This document shows, piece by piece, positions 1 through 11,615 of a stretch of DNA of 64,000 nucleotides. Below the pieces are notes generated by a model. The model was not told the DNA's origin, ran no database searches, and was given only the letters and a program-made list of their open reading frames with translations. Made by a program: the position numbers and the translations under genes. Source of the stretch: Embiotoca jacksoni. Taxonomy: Eukaryota; Chordata; Actinopteri; Embiotocidae. The stretch spans positions 7,695,926 through 7,759,925 of the forward strand of contig JAKOON010000007.1 of NCBI GenBank assembly GCA_022577435.1, read 5' to 3'. The number at the start of each line of letters is the position of its first letter. Position 1 is the first letter of the stretch.

Positions 1-2760
1 TGAACATTGTACACTGATAAGAAAGAGCTGCGGATTTTTTTTATGTATTTCATTTGAGCTTTTCTCTTTTCTTTTCCTCATTTCATCTACATTTTTCAGC
101 ATTTTTGATCCTTCAAATAAAAACAGCAGTGTAACCTTCCTTCTCAACTCTTGTATTTATTGTTACTTCTCTAATGTTTGACCTTCATTATGCAGAATGT
201 TTTTCTTTTTTTATTTCTTATTTTAAGATTTTTCAACTAGGTATTTAAGGTTTTTTTCTGGACGAATTTTATTGGCACAAATTATATAAATCAGAATATA
301 TTTTTTTATATAAGAGTTTCACTTTACCTTACATAGAGGCATACAGGTTGCAAAAAAACTAGACTTAGATATGATTAGAAGGATACAATAACATCCAACA
401 GCAATAAATATTAGTCAATAAATGCTGGCTGCTTCATTTACTCACTTCAAAATCAAAGATGAGAGCTTTCTGAAATGTTATGTTTGACAGAAGCTTCTCA
501 CGAATGGCAAACATTTGAAATATGTGGGAGAACTGCAAAGGAAAAATAAATCTATTTCTTGTCTTGCTGCCAAAAGGCTGCAGTGGTGAGTGTCAGTCAC
601 AGTATGTAGATTAAGAGTGACAGTGTTGCATTGACAGACTGTGTGTTAGAAGATTATATAATTTACAAATTAAATATATTTTTTCTTTCTTGACTAACAA
701 ATAGGAAACTAATGATGTACAGTAAAAACCATGGTTTTGCCTTGTAAGATTTACTGTAGTGTAAAGTCCCTTTCAAAACTGCCATAATCATGCTCGCTTG
801 GTCCCAAGCTGATTAGATTTTGGGAGTCAAAGGTTAAAGGTCAAATCCACGGTGACCTCACATCCTCCTACTCTGGTGAACACAAAATGACAGGAAGGCC
901 TTGGGAGAATTTCTTCCAAGTTGCTAAAAACATTCACTTGAAATCGGTTGTCAAAGGTCAAAGGTCACCGTGTTCCTCACATCCATCTCATCCCTCTGTC
1001 ATATTCTCGTGAAAAAGTTATCTCAGGAATATCTTGGCGGAATTTCTTCAAATTTGGCAAACATGTTCAAGTGGAAACAAAAAGGAACCTATTAGATCTT
1101 GGTGGCCAAGGGTCAAAGGTCAAATCTACAGTGACCTCTTCACCGTTGCATTTTTGGAATGTGACATTTCAATACAAACATTCACTTGGCTTCTGAGATG
1201 AAATGACATGATTTATAGAGTATCTGTCACAGTATGTAAATGAATGAGTCAGAGAGTTACATCATTACTTTTGCATACTGTGTACAAGAAGATTACAATT
1301 AAAAGTAGCTGAGTCATCTAAGGTTTTCTGTCTCAAATAGAAAATAGGAATTTAAAAAAAAAAAGGAAACTAATGACGTGCTGCCATAATTCCTATTCTG
1401 CCTTGTGGGAATGTGAGATTCACTGTTAAGTCTAGACTTCATGATCTATATTTAAAACGTAATTCAATAAATAGACAGAAAAGCTTCCAAACATTTTATT
1501 CTCCATCATTTTAGATACTTTTCCGCTGTTCCCACTTTGTGAAATCTGCAGATGGTAATTAGTGTCTGTGCTGACAGCAGTATTTGACCATGAGTAGTTT
1601 AATTTAAAAATGCAACAATGATTAATATCCAGTGATGAACTTACAGTGTTGTGATGCTTTGATAATAAGCATCACATGGTGCTTTATTTATAGTTTTTTC
1701 ATAAAAACTATTTTAATCTTGTGAAAGCTAATTTGATTCAGATATATTAATCTTGTGAAAGCTAAGCTGCTTCAAAACCCTGCAATGAGACGTACAGGCA
1801 GCCGAATGCTGAAGTTAACCTCCCTCAGAAAACTCGGAGTCGTCTGCGGTTCAAACATAATTTACAGCCAGCAGCAATAGCTCCGGCGTTCCTCCTGTTC
1901 AGGTATGAAAATGGATTGACAGAAAGCTGCTAGAATGCTCACAGTGGTGTGAAGTGAGAGGCGGTGTGTCTCTACGTTTCTGTACTCTGTGTGTTCAGAT
2001 AGCTGTCGCCCTTCTCCACTGTATATCTCTCCTTTACATAGTTTCCTTTTTCCTGTCTTCCTCTGTTGGGACGTCACCATCTTCCCCTCGTCTTCTTTTC
2101 CCCTCTTCCTTCCTTTTCTTCAGCTGTTTACGGAGAGTAGATTTTCCCTGTTTTTCTGCTTCTCATTCTTTGTTTTTCCATCTGTATTCCCCACGAAGCT
2201 TTCACCTCACCTCTCGGTGTGTTGCGTCACATTTGTCTCTTCCACATCTAAAAAATAGTCCCTCGGGCCCTCTGACACATTGACCCCTGCAGAGACTTTA
2301 CCGGGTCGGCCTTATAAAACACACTTATGTGGAGGGAGTGCTACTTCTCAGAGGCAGGTGAGGAATGAGGTACCTGGATGTGTGAGTACAAAACACACGA
2401 GAGCAGAAGAATTACTGGATTCCAAGAGCGGCTCATCCAGGACTTGCAGCCAAGGTTAATACAGTAGATCATTAACCAACTCAAAGAGCCCGAAATAAAT
2501 TATAAAATCGTGCTTCTTTTTCATATTTTTACTCAACATGAGGGATTTGCTCTGTTGTGTGACAACGTTCTGCTTAGAGTTCACTCAGAAACATCAGGAG
2601 ATCTAACTAAAAATACTCCAGTCATCTGAAAGTTTTTACATTTTGAAGGAGCTAATTTTGACAAGCAGCAAATAATAGCATGTAACATGCAATTTAGAAT
2701 GTCTGTGGTGAAAACATGTAAAAAGAAAAATCACACAAAGTCAACAAATTAAAAGGACAA
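1..2760. other. Non-coding AT-rich intergenic stretch
   Basis: No open frame here has splice structure or a recognisable protein family. The stretch is AT-rich with short T and A runs and contains one dispersed repeat (about 800-1190), listed separately. A TATAAAA-like motif near 2311 is followed about 40 bases later by a donor-like AG/GTGAGG, but no downstream exon could be connected to it. Confidence 0.6.
800..1195. repeat. Dispersed repeat with GTCAAAGGTCA motifs
   Basis: The segment repeats 'gtcaaaggtcaaa' and 'aatttcttcaaatttgg' phrases at least twice internally (around 830, 950 and 1110). The same phrases recur at about 35690-35890 in this window. That makes it an interspersed repeat of a kind familiar from teleost genomes rather than a gene. 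The 82-codon open frame inside it is incidental. I cannot assign the class from sequence alone. Confidence 0.6.
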
Positions 2761-2763
2761 TTA

Positions 2764-2769
2764 TTTATT
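2764..2769 (-). terminator. Candidate poly(A) signal of map1lc3c-like gene
   Basis: The plus strand reads tttatt, i.e. AATAAA on the minus strand, about 830 bases past the stop of the LC3C-like gene. No other clear AATAAA was noted between. The assignment to this gene is inference; a closer non-canonical signal is possible. Confidence 0.4.
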
Positions 2770-3410
2770 TTTTTGGTGTACACAACACATCAGAGCAGCA
2801 TAAAATCCAGGAGGGCCTCAGCAGTTCCCGTAATGATGAGTCTGCAGGACAGTTTTCACATTCTCGAGGGAAGACGAAGACAAAGAGGCAATTAAAAAAA
2901 AAAAAAGGAGAGGAGGAGGGGGAGATAAATGCTAAGAAGGAGGCTGATTACCAGCTCTGATATTTACCCCATTTCTGTCGGGTGGAGAAGGTGGTGTTAG
3001 CTCCACTCGACAGGTTCATACTGTACTGCCCCAACAATGTGGAAACAAGTTCATTTGAACTGAAGCGTAACAGAAGGGTATTGAAAGTACTGACAGAAAG
3101 TATTGGCATTTTTTTTTTCACATCTAAAACAGACAAATGTGTCATTTATGATGTAATTTAATCATCATTTTTATTTTTTCTTAAAGTTTTTGGAGCAGCT
3201 GAATAACAAAAGATGACAACAACGCTCATCGGGATGCATCTTCTTGATTGGTTCTGCATTGAGTCTTTCTCATATCTCATTAAAGAAATTATCATGTAAG
3301 CCAATCATACAGTCGATGAGTCCAAACCAAAGTCTTCATCAGGGTGAGCCTTGTCCACTCTTGTCTTGTTTTGGCTGGCTGAAGAACCAACACAAAGAAA
3401 GAAAAAAAAA

Positions 3411-3441
3411 GGGGGCGGGAGTGGGGGAGGGGGGGGGGGTG
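3411..3441 (+). other. G-run tract, possible G-quadruplex
   Basis: The plus strand has several G runs of three or more within about 30 bases, ending in an uninterrupted run of about ten Gs. It lies in the presumed 3' UTR of the minus-strand LC3C-like gene, so the mRNA would carry the C-rich complement and the quadruplex could form only on the DNA non-template side of this transcript's opposite strand. Confidence 0.5.
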
Positions 3442-3598
3442 TTTAAAAGTCCAGAGAGGTTTGATGAGGTAGGCAGACATGAAGTTTGGGGCTACAAAGC
3501 TGGAAAAAAAAAACAGTCTCTGTTTGACTCGATTTGTCCTTTTTCTCCAGTTTTGGTCGGTTGGCGTCTCCATCAAGGTTCAGTTCATTTCATCGGTC

Positions 3599-4473
3599 TC
3601 AGAGCGGCCTGGCGGCCGGCCGAGGTGCTCCGAACATTTCCTGTGAGGCGTAGGTGATGTAGAGGAAGCCGTCAGCATCACTGTAGCGAGAGTAAACCTC
3701 CCCCATGCTGGAGGACATGCAGTACATGCTCTTCTCCGCCACCAGCAGGAACAGAGCCTGGGTGGAGTCCAGAGCGATCTTATTCCTGCAGACAGTTGGA
3801 GAGGCGGATTAATGCTGGAAAACAGCATTAACAAACAGATTTGTAGGACAAAGGAGGAGAGAATATGAGGGAGGCAGAGGTGTGGAGAAGCTGAGAGAAC
3901 AATGACAAATCTGAGAGCTTGTGGAAGAAAAGTGGAGAGAGACGAGGGTTTAAAGTGAGAAGAAGAGAAAAGCTCCGTTGGAGAAGTGAAGCAATGAGAG
4001 GAAGCAATCTGATCATTTACCTGAGCAGGCAGAGGAATTGACCCAAGGTGAGCTCAAAGGGAACCAGGAACTTTGTTTTGTCCAACAGTGGGAGAGTCTT
4101 TTCACGGATGAAACGTTCAACAATCACCTGAACACACAAACACATCTGTGACCGACTAGTTGTTCAAAAACATACAATTAAAAAAATGGAATTAAATGCA
4201 TTGTATTTGCAAAATAACAGAATTTGAACCAACTCACAGGTAACTTGTTGGGAAATTTAGACCGAATACTGCACACTTCATCTTTTCTTGTTGCTAAAGA
4301 GAAACGGTGCACAAAGTTTTACTCACATCTGACACTTTAAAACCAGCATCCATGCACTCTGAGGTCAATTTGTTAATACAAGAAGTGGCAGTAATAGTAA
4401 CAAAAATTGTCTCACCGAGGCATTTTCTCTGCTTGAAGGGCATCATCTCCATGGATTTCTCAAAAGGAGCCAT
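3599..4473 (-). CDS. map1lc3c: LC3-family autophagy protein, MAP1LC3C-like
   Basis: Ubiquitin-like ATG8-family protein. In this family ATG4 trims the C-terminus after a glycine, and the protein is then conjugated to phosphatidylethanolamine on autophagosome membranes. Four coding exons on the minus strand: 4416-4473, 4238-4293, 4021-4127, 3599-3785. All junctions are GT-AG and the phases agree, giving 135 residues. The start ATG is at 4471-4473, the first in frame with the family's PFKQRK motif. Visible family motifs are KFPNKLPV, VIVERF, LDKTKFLVP and, near the end, ITYASQEMFG, where the glycine is the expected ATG4 site, followed by an 11-residue removable tail (APRPAARPL region). The PFKQRK start and extended tail favour LC3C over LC3A/B or GABARAP. 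A TATA box lies upstream at 4631-4637. Family certain from sequence; paralogue assignment likely. Confidence 0.85.
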
Positions 4474-4630
4474 GTTTGTTTGCTTGTTGCTCGGGGCGGT
4501 TTGCAGAGACCAGTGACGGTGGAGGTGGTGAGGCCGATTGGTGACGGCGCAGCGGTCTCGCCCAGGCTGACGGTGAAGTCCCCTCGGGTGGAAGTAAGCA
4601 AACCCCACTGAGCTGCTGTGACCGCCGGAG

Positions 4631-4637
4631 TTTTATA
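4631..4637 (-). promoter_or_regulatory. TATA box of map1lc3c-like gene
   Basis: The minus strand reads CCTATAAAACTCC, a good TATA box, about 160 bases upstream of the ATG at 4473. This implies transcription starting near 4600 and a 5' UTR of roughly 130 bases. Assignment is by position and motif only. Confidence 0.55.
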
Positions 4638-5055
4638 GGAGGCAGATCCGGGAGGAGTCGCAATGTGACACCTGCAAACAAAGACACACTCCACATTGTG
4701 GTGGGCAGCATATGGATGCAGGGGTGCGTGCGTGTGTGTGTGTGCCCTCTTTACTGGTTCAGACCAAATTCACACGTACTGGTTATCTCACTCAGTATTC
4801 TCACAGCTGCTTGTCATATCGGGGCTCCTGTCAGGGAAGACAGAAGTATAATGAAGGCCGCCCACCGTGAGGAGCATAAACAACACATGACGAACAAGAA
4901 CCTCAGAGGAGCCTCCAGGCCCCGGACAAGGCAAACATAAGTTGTCAAAACTTAAAAACTGGCTGCCAAAAATTAGAGCAACCAAATCATGACACTTGAC
5001 GACTCTACATTTGATCAAATTGTTAACATCTGACCTTTGTCCTCGCTATCTGCTG

Positions 5056-5179
5056 GCCATGGTCATCATATTTTATAGTATGACTTTTTGTTCATATTGT
5101 GGATGACATGCTATAGTATGACTTTTTTCATATTTCGGACGACATGCTATAGTATGACTTTTTTCATATTTCGGATGAC

Positions 5180-5180
<1 letters not shown>
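5056..5180. repeat. Left part of ATAGTATGACTTTTTTCATATTT tandem repeat
   Basis: Degenerate units of about 38-45 bases read roughly 'catgctatagtatgactttttt' followed by 'catatttcgga'. The same units resume at about 7965-8202, on the far side of the LINE copies, and a degenerate pair flanks 19125-19330. The split arrangement indicates that the LINE block was inserted into a pre-existing tandem array. Confidence 0.7.

Positions 5181-5243
<63 letters not shown>
5180..5243. repeat. (GATA)n microsatellite, LINE tail
   Basis: About 16 uninterrupted GATA units. They abut the 3' end of the minus-strand LINE copy at 5244. On that strand the element ends ...TTAATAAAGTAACTA and runs straight into CTATCTATC, so the array is best read as the expanded 3' tail of the LINE. 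Confidence 0.8.
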
Positions 5244-5574
5244 TTACTTTATTAATCCCACAAGGGGAAACATTTTTTCACTACAGCAGCATTATAGGTA
5301 CAGGAAAACAATAAAACAGTAAAAAATATTAAATATAAAAATGCACAGTATATACAATAAAATAGAATAAAATAAAATAGAATAATTAAATTAAATTAAA
5401 ACCACCTTTTCCAGGCTGTCCAGTTTGCAGCCAATGATGGAGCCGGCCTTCTTAACCAGTTTGTTAAGTCTGTTGGTGTCGCCGGCTCCAATGCTGCTAA
5501 TTGTTTCCTCAAGAAAAAGAGTCGACTCATCCCCTTCTTGTAGACAGCGTTGATGTCAGTCTTCCAGTTAGGTT
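5244..5574 (-). mobile_element. 5'-truncated CR1/L2-type LINE, 3' end only (copy A)
   Basis: On the minus strand this copy ends with a CTGCTGTAGTG...GGGATTAATAAAGTAACTA 3' terminus that matches the end of the adjacent longer copy. Only the last 330 bases or so of the element remain. Its upstream part reads like the C-terminal end of the reverse transcriptase ORF and its 3' UTR. The tail is the GATA array at 5180-5243. Confidence 0.7.
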
Positions 5575-5575
5575 A

Positions 5576-7955
5576 GGTTAGGTAGTTACTTTATTAATCC
5601 CCGAGGGGATATTTTTTTCGCTACAGCAGCATACAGGAAGCAACAGATAATAATAGAATAATAGAAAGCAATAAAATAGCAGTAAAAATATTAAACATAA
5701 AATATAAAATGCACAGTATATACAGTATATACAGTACAGTATATATCTATATATATTCAGTCTGTTGTCGATGGAGACACCAGGTACTTGTACTCCTCAA
5801 CCATGTCCACCTCCTCTCCCAGAACTCTCAGTAGTTGTGGAGCCGTCGTCTTCCTCCTGAAGTCGACCACCATCTCTCTGGTCTTGGCCACGTTCAGGAG
5901 CAGGTGATTTCTACCAGCCCACTCCACAAAGTCCTCCACTACTGCCCTGTACTCATCCTCCCGTCCATCCCTTATACACCCAACCACTGCAGAGTCATCA
6001 GAGAACTTCTGCAGATGGCAGGACTCTGAGTTGTACTGGAAGTCAGTTGTGTATAAGGTGAACAGGAAGGGAGACAGAACAGTTCCCTGTGGAGCTCCAG
6101 TACCACTGACCACCGTATCAGACAGCACACCGCCCAGACGGACAAACTGTTGCCTGCCTGTCAGGTAGTCAGTGATCCAGGAGACGGTGCACGTGTCCAC
6201 CCCCACCACCCGCAGCTTCTCACTCAGCAGCAGTGGTTGGATGGTGTTAAATGCACTGGAGAAATCAAAGAAAGTGATTCTCACAGAGTCACCGGTTCCG
6301 TCCAGGTGAGACTGAGCTCGTTGCAGCAGGTAGATGATGGCATCATCCACTCCCACATGAGGCTGGTACGCAAATTGCAGAGGGTCCAGAGAAGATTTCA
6401 CCAGCCTCTCCAGCACCTTCATCACACGAGATGTGAGGGCAACCGGTCGGTAGTCGTTGAGGCCAGATGGAGTCGTCTTCATGGTGACTGGAACCAGGCA
6501 CGACGGCATCAGCCCCGGGGCCGATGCCGTCAGGTCTCCAGGACCCCCGGGGCCGATGCCGTCAGGTCCTGCAGCCTTGCGCTGGTGGAGTCTCTCCAGC
6601 TGTCTCCTAACCTGGCCAGTCGTCACAGAGAGGGGGGGAGGGGGGTCATGGCGTCGATGGTGGAAGAGCCCTTTGAAGTTGAGGGCTCTGTGTCCATGCA
6701 GCTCACCAGGGGGGACAGAGGGAGGAGGGGGGAAGGCAGCAGAGGTGTTTGGGAGGTGTGAGGTGTGAAGGAGACAGATGAGGGCGGTGAACTAAACCTG
6801 TTGAAGAAACAGTTTAGCTCATTGGCCCTCTCCAGGGAGCCCCCTGGTTGTCTGTCTCTCCCTTTGAAGCCAGTAATCTCCTTCACACCTCCCTCACGTT
6901 GTTCTGCTGGAGTTTGGCCTCCAGCTTCCTCCTGTAGGAGTCCTTGCACTCCCTGAGCTTCTCCTTCAGGTCATGCTGCACTCTCCTGAGCTCCTCCCTG
7001 TCCCCAGACCTGAAGGCTGCTTTCTTCTTATTAAGAAGCACTTTCAGGTCACCGGCGATCCACGGCTTGTTGTTGGGGAAGCAGCGTACAGTCCGGGATG
7101 GTACGGTGGTGTGTTCACAGAACTTGATGTATTCTGTGATACAGTCCATCATGCTGTTGATGTCCTCCCCATGTGGTCCACACAGCACATCCCAGACCAT
7201 GGACTCAAAGCAGTCCTGCAGGGCGTCTTTAGCCTCCTGTGTCCACCTCCTCACAGTCCTGGTGGTCACAGGCTGCCTCTGCACCAGAGGAACATACTTT
7301 GGTGTCAGCAGGACCAGGTTGTGATCAGACCTGCAAAGGGGGGGGGGGCAGTAGCACTGTCTGCATCCATGACATTAGCATACAGTAAGTCCAGAGTTTT
7401 ATTGTTCCAGGTGGGGCAGTTAACATACTGATGCAAAGTTGGCAGTGCTTTATCCAGACTGGTTAAAGTCTCCAGTAACTGCCAAAAATGCACCGGGATG
7501 CTCAGCCTGCAGTTTGGACACAGTGGAGTGGATGGTGTCTACTGCTGCCTCTACGTCAGCTGATGGAGGAACGTACACAGCGATAACAATGGCGGACGAG
7601 AACTCCCTCGGCAAATAATACGGGCGCGTCCCCACGGCTAGAAGTTCAATGTCCGGGCTACAGAAACGTTCCTTCACACACACATGGTCGGGATTGCACC
7701 ACCTCTTGTTCACATAGATTGCAATCCCTCCACCTTTCTTCTTGCCGCTCTGCACAACATCTCCGTCCGCCCAAACAATCCTGAAGCCGGGTACGGCCGC
7801 ACTGTGATCTGGGAAATGTGAGTGCAGCCATGTCTTAGTGAAACACATGATGCTGCACTTCCGGTATTCCCGCTGGGTCTTTACCAGCACGCTGAGCTCA
7901 TCAGTCTTATTGGCCAACGACCTCACGTTCCCCATTACAATCGCCGGTACCGATG
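5576..7955 (-). mobile_element. 5'-truncated, frame-broken CR1/L2-type LINE (copy B)
   Basis: Non-LTR retrotransposon on the minus strand. An apurinic-endonuclease-like domain lies at about 7450-7935 (motifs KTWLH, GGGIAIYVN, VTGDFN). Reverse transcriptase lies at about 5757-6626 (KAAGPDG, DYRPVALTS, FFDFSSAFNTIQ, APQGTVLSPFLFTLYTTD, FSDDSAVV). The 3' UTR lies at 5583-5756, ending in the TTAATAAAG terminus and a short TTAGGT-like tail at 5570-5583. The reading frame breaks at about 7460, in the G-run near 7335, and again near 6890, and residues appear deleted after KAAGPDG, so the copy cannot make an active enzyme. The 5' end is truncated. Clade assignment rests on the FSDD active-site variant and gene order and is tentative between CR1, L2 and Rex1-like lineages. 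Confidence 0.88.
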
Positions 7956-7964
7956 GTTTATATA

Positions 7965-8202
7965 TTATATAGACATACTATAGTATGACTTTTTTTTTTC
8001 ATATTTCGGACATGTAGTATGACTTTTTTGTATTTTGGATGACATGCTATCGTATGATTTTTTTTTCATAAATCTGTACGACATACTATAGAATGACTTT
8101 TTTCATATTCTGTACGACATGCTATTATATGACTTTTTTTTTCATATTTTGTACGACATACTGTTTTCATATTTTAGACGATACGCTATAGTATGACTTT
8201 TT
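7965..8202. repeat. Right part of the ATAGTATGACTTTTTT tandem repeat
   Basis: About six degenerate units with the same 'catactatagtatgactttttttt' core as 5056-5180, interrupted by the LINE block. Units differ from each other at many positions, so the array is old. Confidence 0.7.
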
Positions 8203-8209
8203 GTAAGCA

Positions 8210-10560
8210 GCTAAGTAACAAGATCATTTCAGGCCTATTTTTCTGGAGCAGTCCAATATCACATGGTCTTCATGAGCAAAAACAGATTTTTAAGGAAAGT
8301 GTCAATGGTCAAGATTTATATTTTTATGAACTTAAAGCCAGGGAACCGAGCAAAGTCTGTCTACTGATAAAGACCATGTGATTTGATCAGAAGCTCCTGA
8401 GGAACTGACATTGTTTGTTGCTCAGGCTCTCTTTGATTGAGACATTTTTCAAATGTATTTTTTGCCCAGTATGTGGAGCATTTTTCTGTGTATCTGAACA
8501 CTACATAGAATGAAAGCACTAAAATCTCTATCATAATCGCCCCATTGGTGCATTTGTTTTCCTGAAGATGCTTCCATGCTGTGTATATTTCAGTTTATTA
8601 ATTACATCGAGCTAAAACTAATTCAGTTTAATGCAACCAGCCTGCAGTAAGTGTCTCCATAATAAAGCTCTAATGTTCTGTTTTTGTCAACCTATTTTAA
8701 CGTTGGTTAGATTTTATTAGCTTTTTGGAGGCTTTTTGGAATGCTGTTAAACTGTCTCGTGTTATACAAGCATGCGTTTCTAATATTTTGTACACCACAT
8801 TAAAAACTGGCTGCTCGTTAGGTAAGGCTGTTTTGTTTCTTAGAGGTGGAGGTCCTGCAGTCAGGTTGTAGTTTGTGAGCCACCAGCCTGTGGAAACGGA
8901 ATCAAGACCAGCTGCCCTCATGTGGGTGAAGATCACCCTCTGCTGGTTTAAAAGTGGCACCAAGATGCTCTGCACTTTTATAGACACATTATTTACATAT
9001 TTACACAGTCATATAGATGTTTCCAGCAGCCCCACCATGAAGTGATAAAACTCAAATAAAGACAATATCAAATGCAAGTGCCAGGAGGTTTGTATGCAGC
9101 AAAATATCAGAAAGTGCAGGTAAAGCCATCAGCTTTAATAACAACAACAATATCTTCTATTGGTTTCAGAAGAATCTGAATATTATTTCATTTCAGAAAG
9201 ATGTCAGGATTCATCTGTTAGAGGTTTTACAACTGTTCTGTTGAGCCTATTTTGCATCCTCTCTGCCTTGTGTCTGTGCATGGTCACCTCCAAGCTGCCC
9301 TTATTTCCAGTGCAAACAGCAAACTGCACAGGGCATATTATTTACTCAGAGACCAATCAGCACTTCATGCTCTGAAATTATACTCCAGGTCTACTGTGTC
9401 TGCTGCCTTGAAGTAATTAGATTTTTTTGTTTGTTTAAAAAAAAAAAAAAGTAAGAATAGCCACCATGTGAGCACAAATTCAAGTAAGATGATAAGAGTT
9501 TAAAGCTGGGTTTTGATACCGAAAAGGCACAGCTACAAGATTTTGGTAAGAATTATGATGTATTTTGCTGTAAATAAAAGTCCTTTGACAAAGTAGGAAA
9601 AGCTTGTGTCGCTAAATAACATCTTCAAGTCATGCCAGTGAGACAGATTCTGAAACTGTAACAGCTGATTGGAATTCGGTCGAAATATCATGAAGAAAAA
9701 CGATTTCTTACATGACAAAAGTTGTAAAGTTTATTGGGAATATTGTCACTGTCGGTCAAAGTGTGGTATTGTGGGCCCCAGTGTTTTCACGTGTACGGCT
9801 ATTCATTCTTGTAGTGTACAGAGTTTGTAACTCCCATCATAACTCCACCTACTTCACACCTGTGAGGAGGTGTAAGCAAACAGCAGAACTGTAAACACTT
9901 GCAGCGTTCACGGTCTTTAATTTGGTTTAGTTTCCATATAAAAATTGGAGTAGAAAGTAGCCCACATACATTTTCCCCTGGTGCAGTGACCAGAGGCAAA
10001 AGTAGTCCACAAGCAGGCCTACCTAAAAACTGTACCACAGGAAATACAGCCTACTTGGTTACTCGTGAGGGACCGACAGTCATTATTTATTTTGTCGCCT
10101 GCTGTGTCCTGCACACCGAAGTTGGACAGCCGAGGGATTTGTCACGCGTCCATTCGAAAAACTTGGCCGTCCAATCGTAGCACATCTCGGGCGCAGTGGC
10201 TCCTCCTCTCTGCTGCCCGCTACCACATGTAACGCTATCACCCTCAGTCTGTCTGTTGCATTGTCTCATTGGGGACGCAGCGCACGGATTCCAGCACCGT
10301 GGTCGCTTCACCGGACCGACAAACGCGTGAGTGACAGAAAGAAAGGACAATGTCAACAGGAAATCCAGCCTGGATGAAGATGAGACGCGGCTGAATGATG
10401 TTTCCTCAGTCTGCCGCTGGATTCATTAATTCTGGTCTCGTGCCAGTCAGCAGGGCTGCCTGAAGCGGTGGGCTGCATGGCACGGCACGGCACAGATGGA
10501 CAGGATTACACTCTCTTTAATGTTGCGTTCATTCAGGCCACTGCTATGATTGTATCGCTC
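8210..10560. other. Intergenic, no recognised gene
   Basis: No spliced or unspliced coding structure is recognisable. Around 10200-10340 the composition becomes GC- and CpG-richer and a donor-like CGC/GTGAGTG occurs at about 10327. A non-coding 5' exon of the DACT-like gene is possible but unproven. Confidence 0.5.
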
Positions 10561-10960
10561 CTCCGGACCTGTGTTGCTCTACCTGGTGCAGGACCCTAGC
10601 CCATTCATTCCTCTCATCCGTTGCACGGTATCTGAGTGGTGGTCAGCGGTGCGCCGCGGTTCCCCCTGCCGGGCACCCTGACAAGGATGGCCGCCCGCCG
10701 CGGCGGCTGCGTGAACTCGCTTTGGTCGGGCACCGAGCGCGTTCGCATCGGAGAGCGCCTCAAAGCGACGCTGGCCGGTGTGCTGGAGCTGGAGGTGCTC
10801 AGGTGCAAACACTTGGAGATGGTGGACGCCGCTCTGGAGGACCGAGCGTCTGCCGCCGACAACGCCGTGGAGCCACAAGCCACGGAGGAGGGGAGCGGAA
10901 CCCCGGAGAGCGCCGCCTCGGATGCCGAGCATGGCTCTGCGACATCCCGCAGGCAACAGG
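10560..10960. promoter_or_regulatory. CpG-rich start region of DACT-like gene
   Basis: This block has dense CpG dinucleotides compared with the AT-rich flanks and covers the first coding exon and its upstream sequence. It fits a CpG-island promoter. No TATA box is evident. Confidence 0.5.
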
Positions 10961-11544
10961 TCAGTTAGTGCGTCTGTCAGCTCGTTGCCCGGATCTCTAC
11001 ATGACAAGATTATTAAATATGGATGCGGGATGATGGTGATCTGCCAACAAGCCGTCCCTCTACGGCTCACTAGACAGATTTTATCGCTGCCTGGCGGCGC
11101 ATGGCTGTGCCGAGGGCTGAATTCCCAATTGATTGAGATGATGCCAGAGACCGTCTGAGCAGCAGCAGCAGTGTGTGGCCGTCATATGGAGCAAATGTCA
11201 TTGAGGTCAGGGATCCAGGACCAGCTACTGTCTGGCTCTGTGCCCTGCCTCAAGGTTAAACAGGAAGATGTGTCGGGATAGAGGTGCTAAAATCAGGTGT
11301 AGGCATTAACACACAACCAGGCACTGCTGCCTTTTTTTTTTTTTTGGCTCCGGCCGGTAAGCTCATCGGCTCTAAAGGTCACTGTGGCTCACAGTTTGCC
11401 TTCAAATTATTCTGATCACAATATGAAGGTTTACTCCATCACTCTGTCTAAAAAGTTAAGTTTTGGTCTTTTACTGCGAAAATCCTTAATGATCCTGTGG
11501 GACCAACCCAAAGAGGGTGAGGGTGTTTGAGCTGAGGCTGCCTT

Positions 11545-11615
<71 letters not shown>

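Noticed and set aside
3244..3657. 137-codon plus-strand open frame near 3.3 kb
   Set aside because: It overlaps the last exon and 3' UTR of the minus-strand LC3C-like gene and has no recognisable features.
5568..5584. Telomere-like (TTAGGT)n motif
   Set aside because: Only about two to three imperfect units, and the same sequence (as CCTAAC) ends the LINE fragment at 41826, so it is the LINE tail, not an interstitial telomere.
5056..8202. CRISPR-like spaced repeats
   Set aside because: The units are degenerate, AT-rich and contiguous, in a vertebrate genome with a LINE inserted between them.
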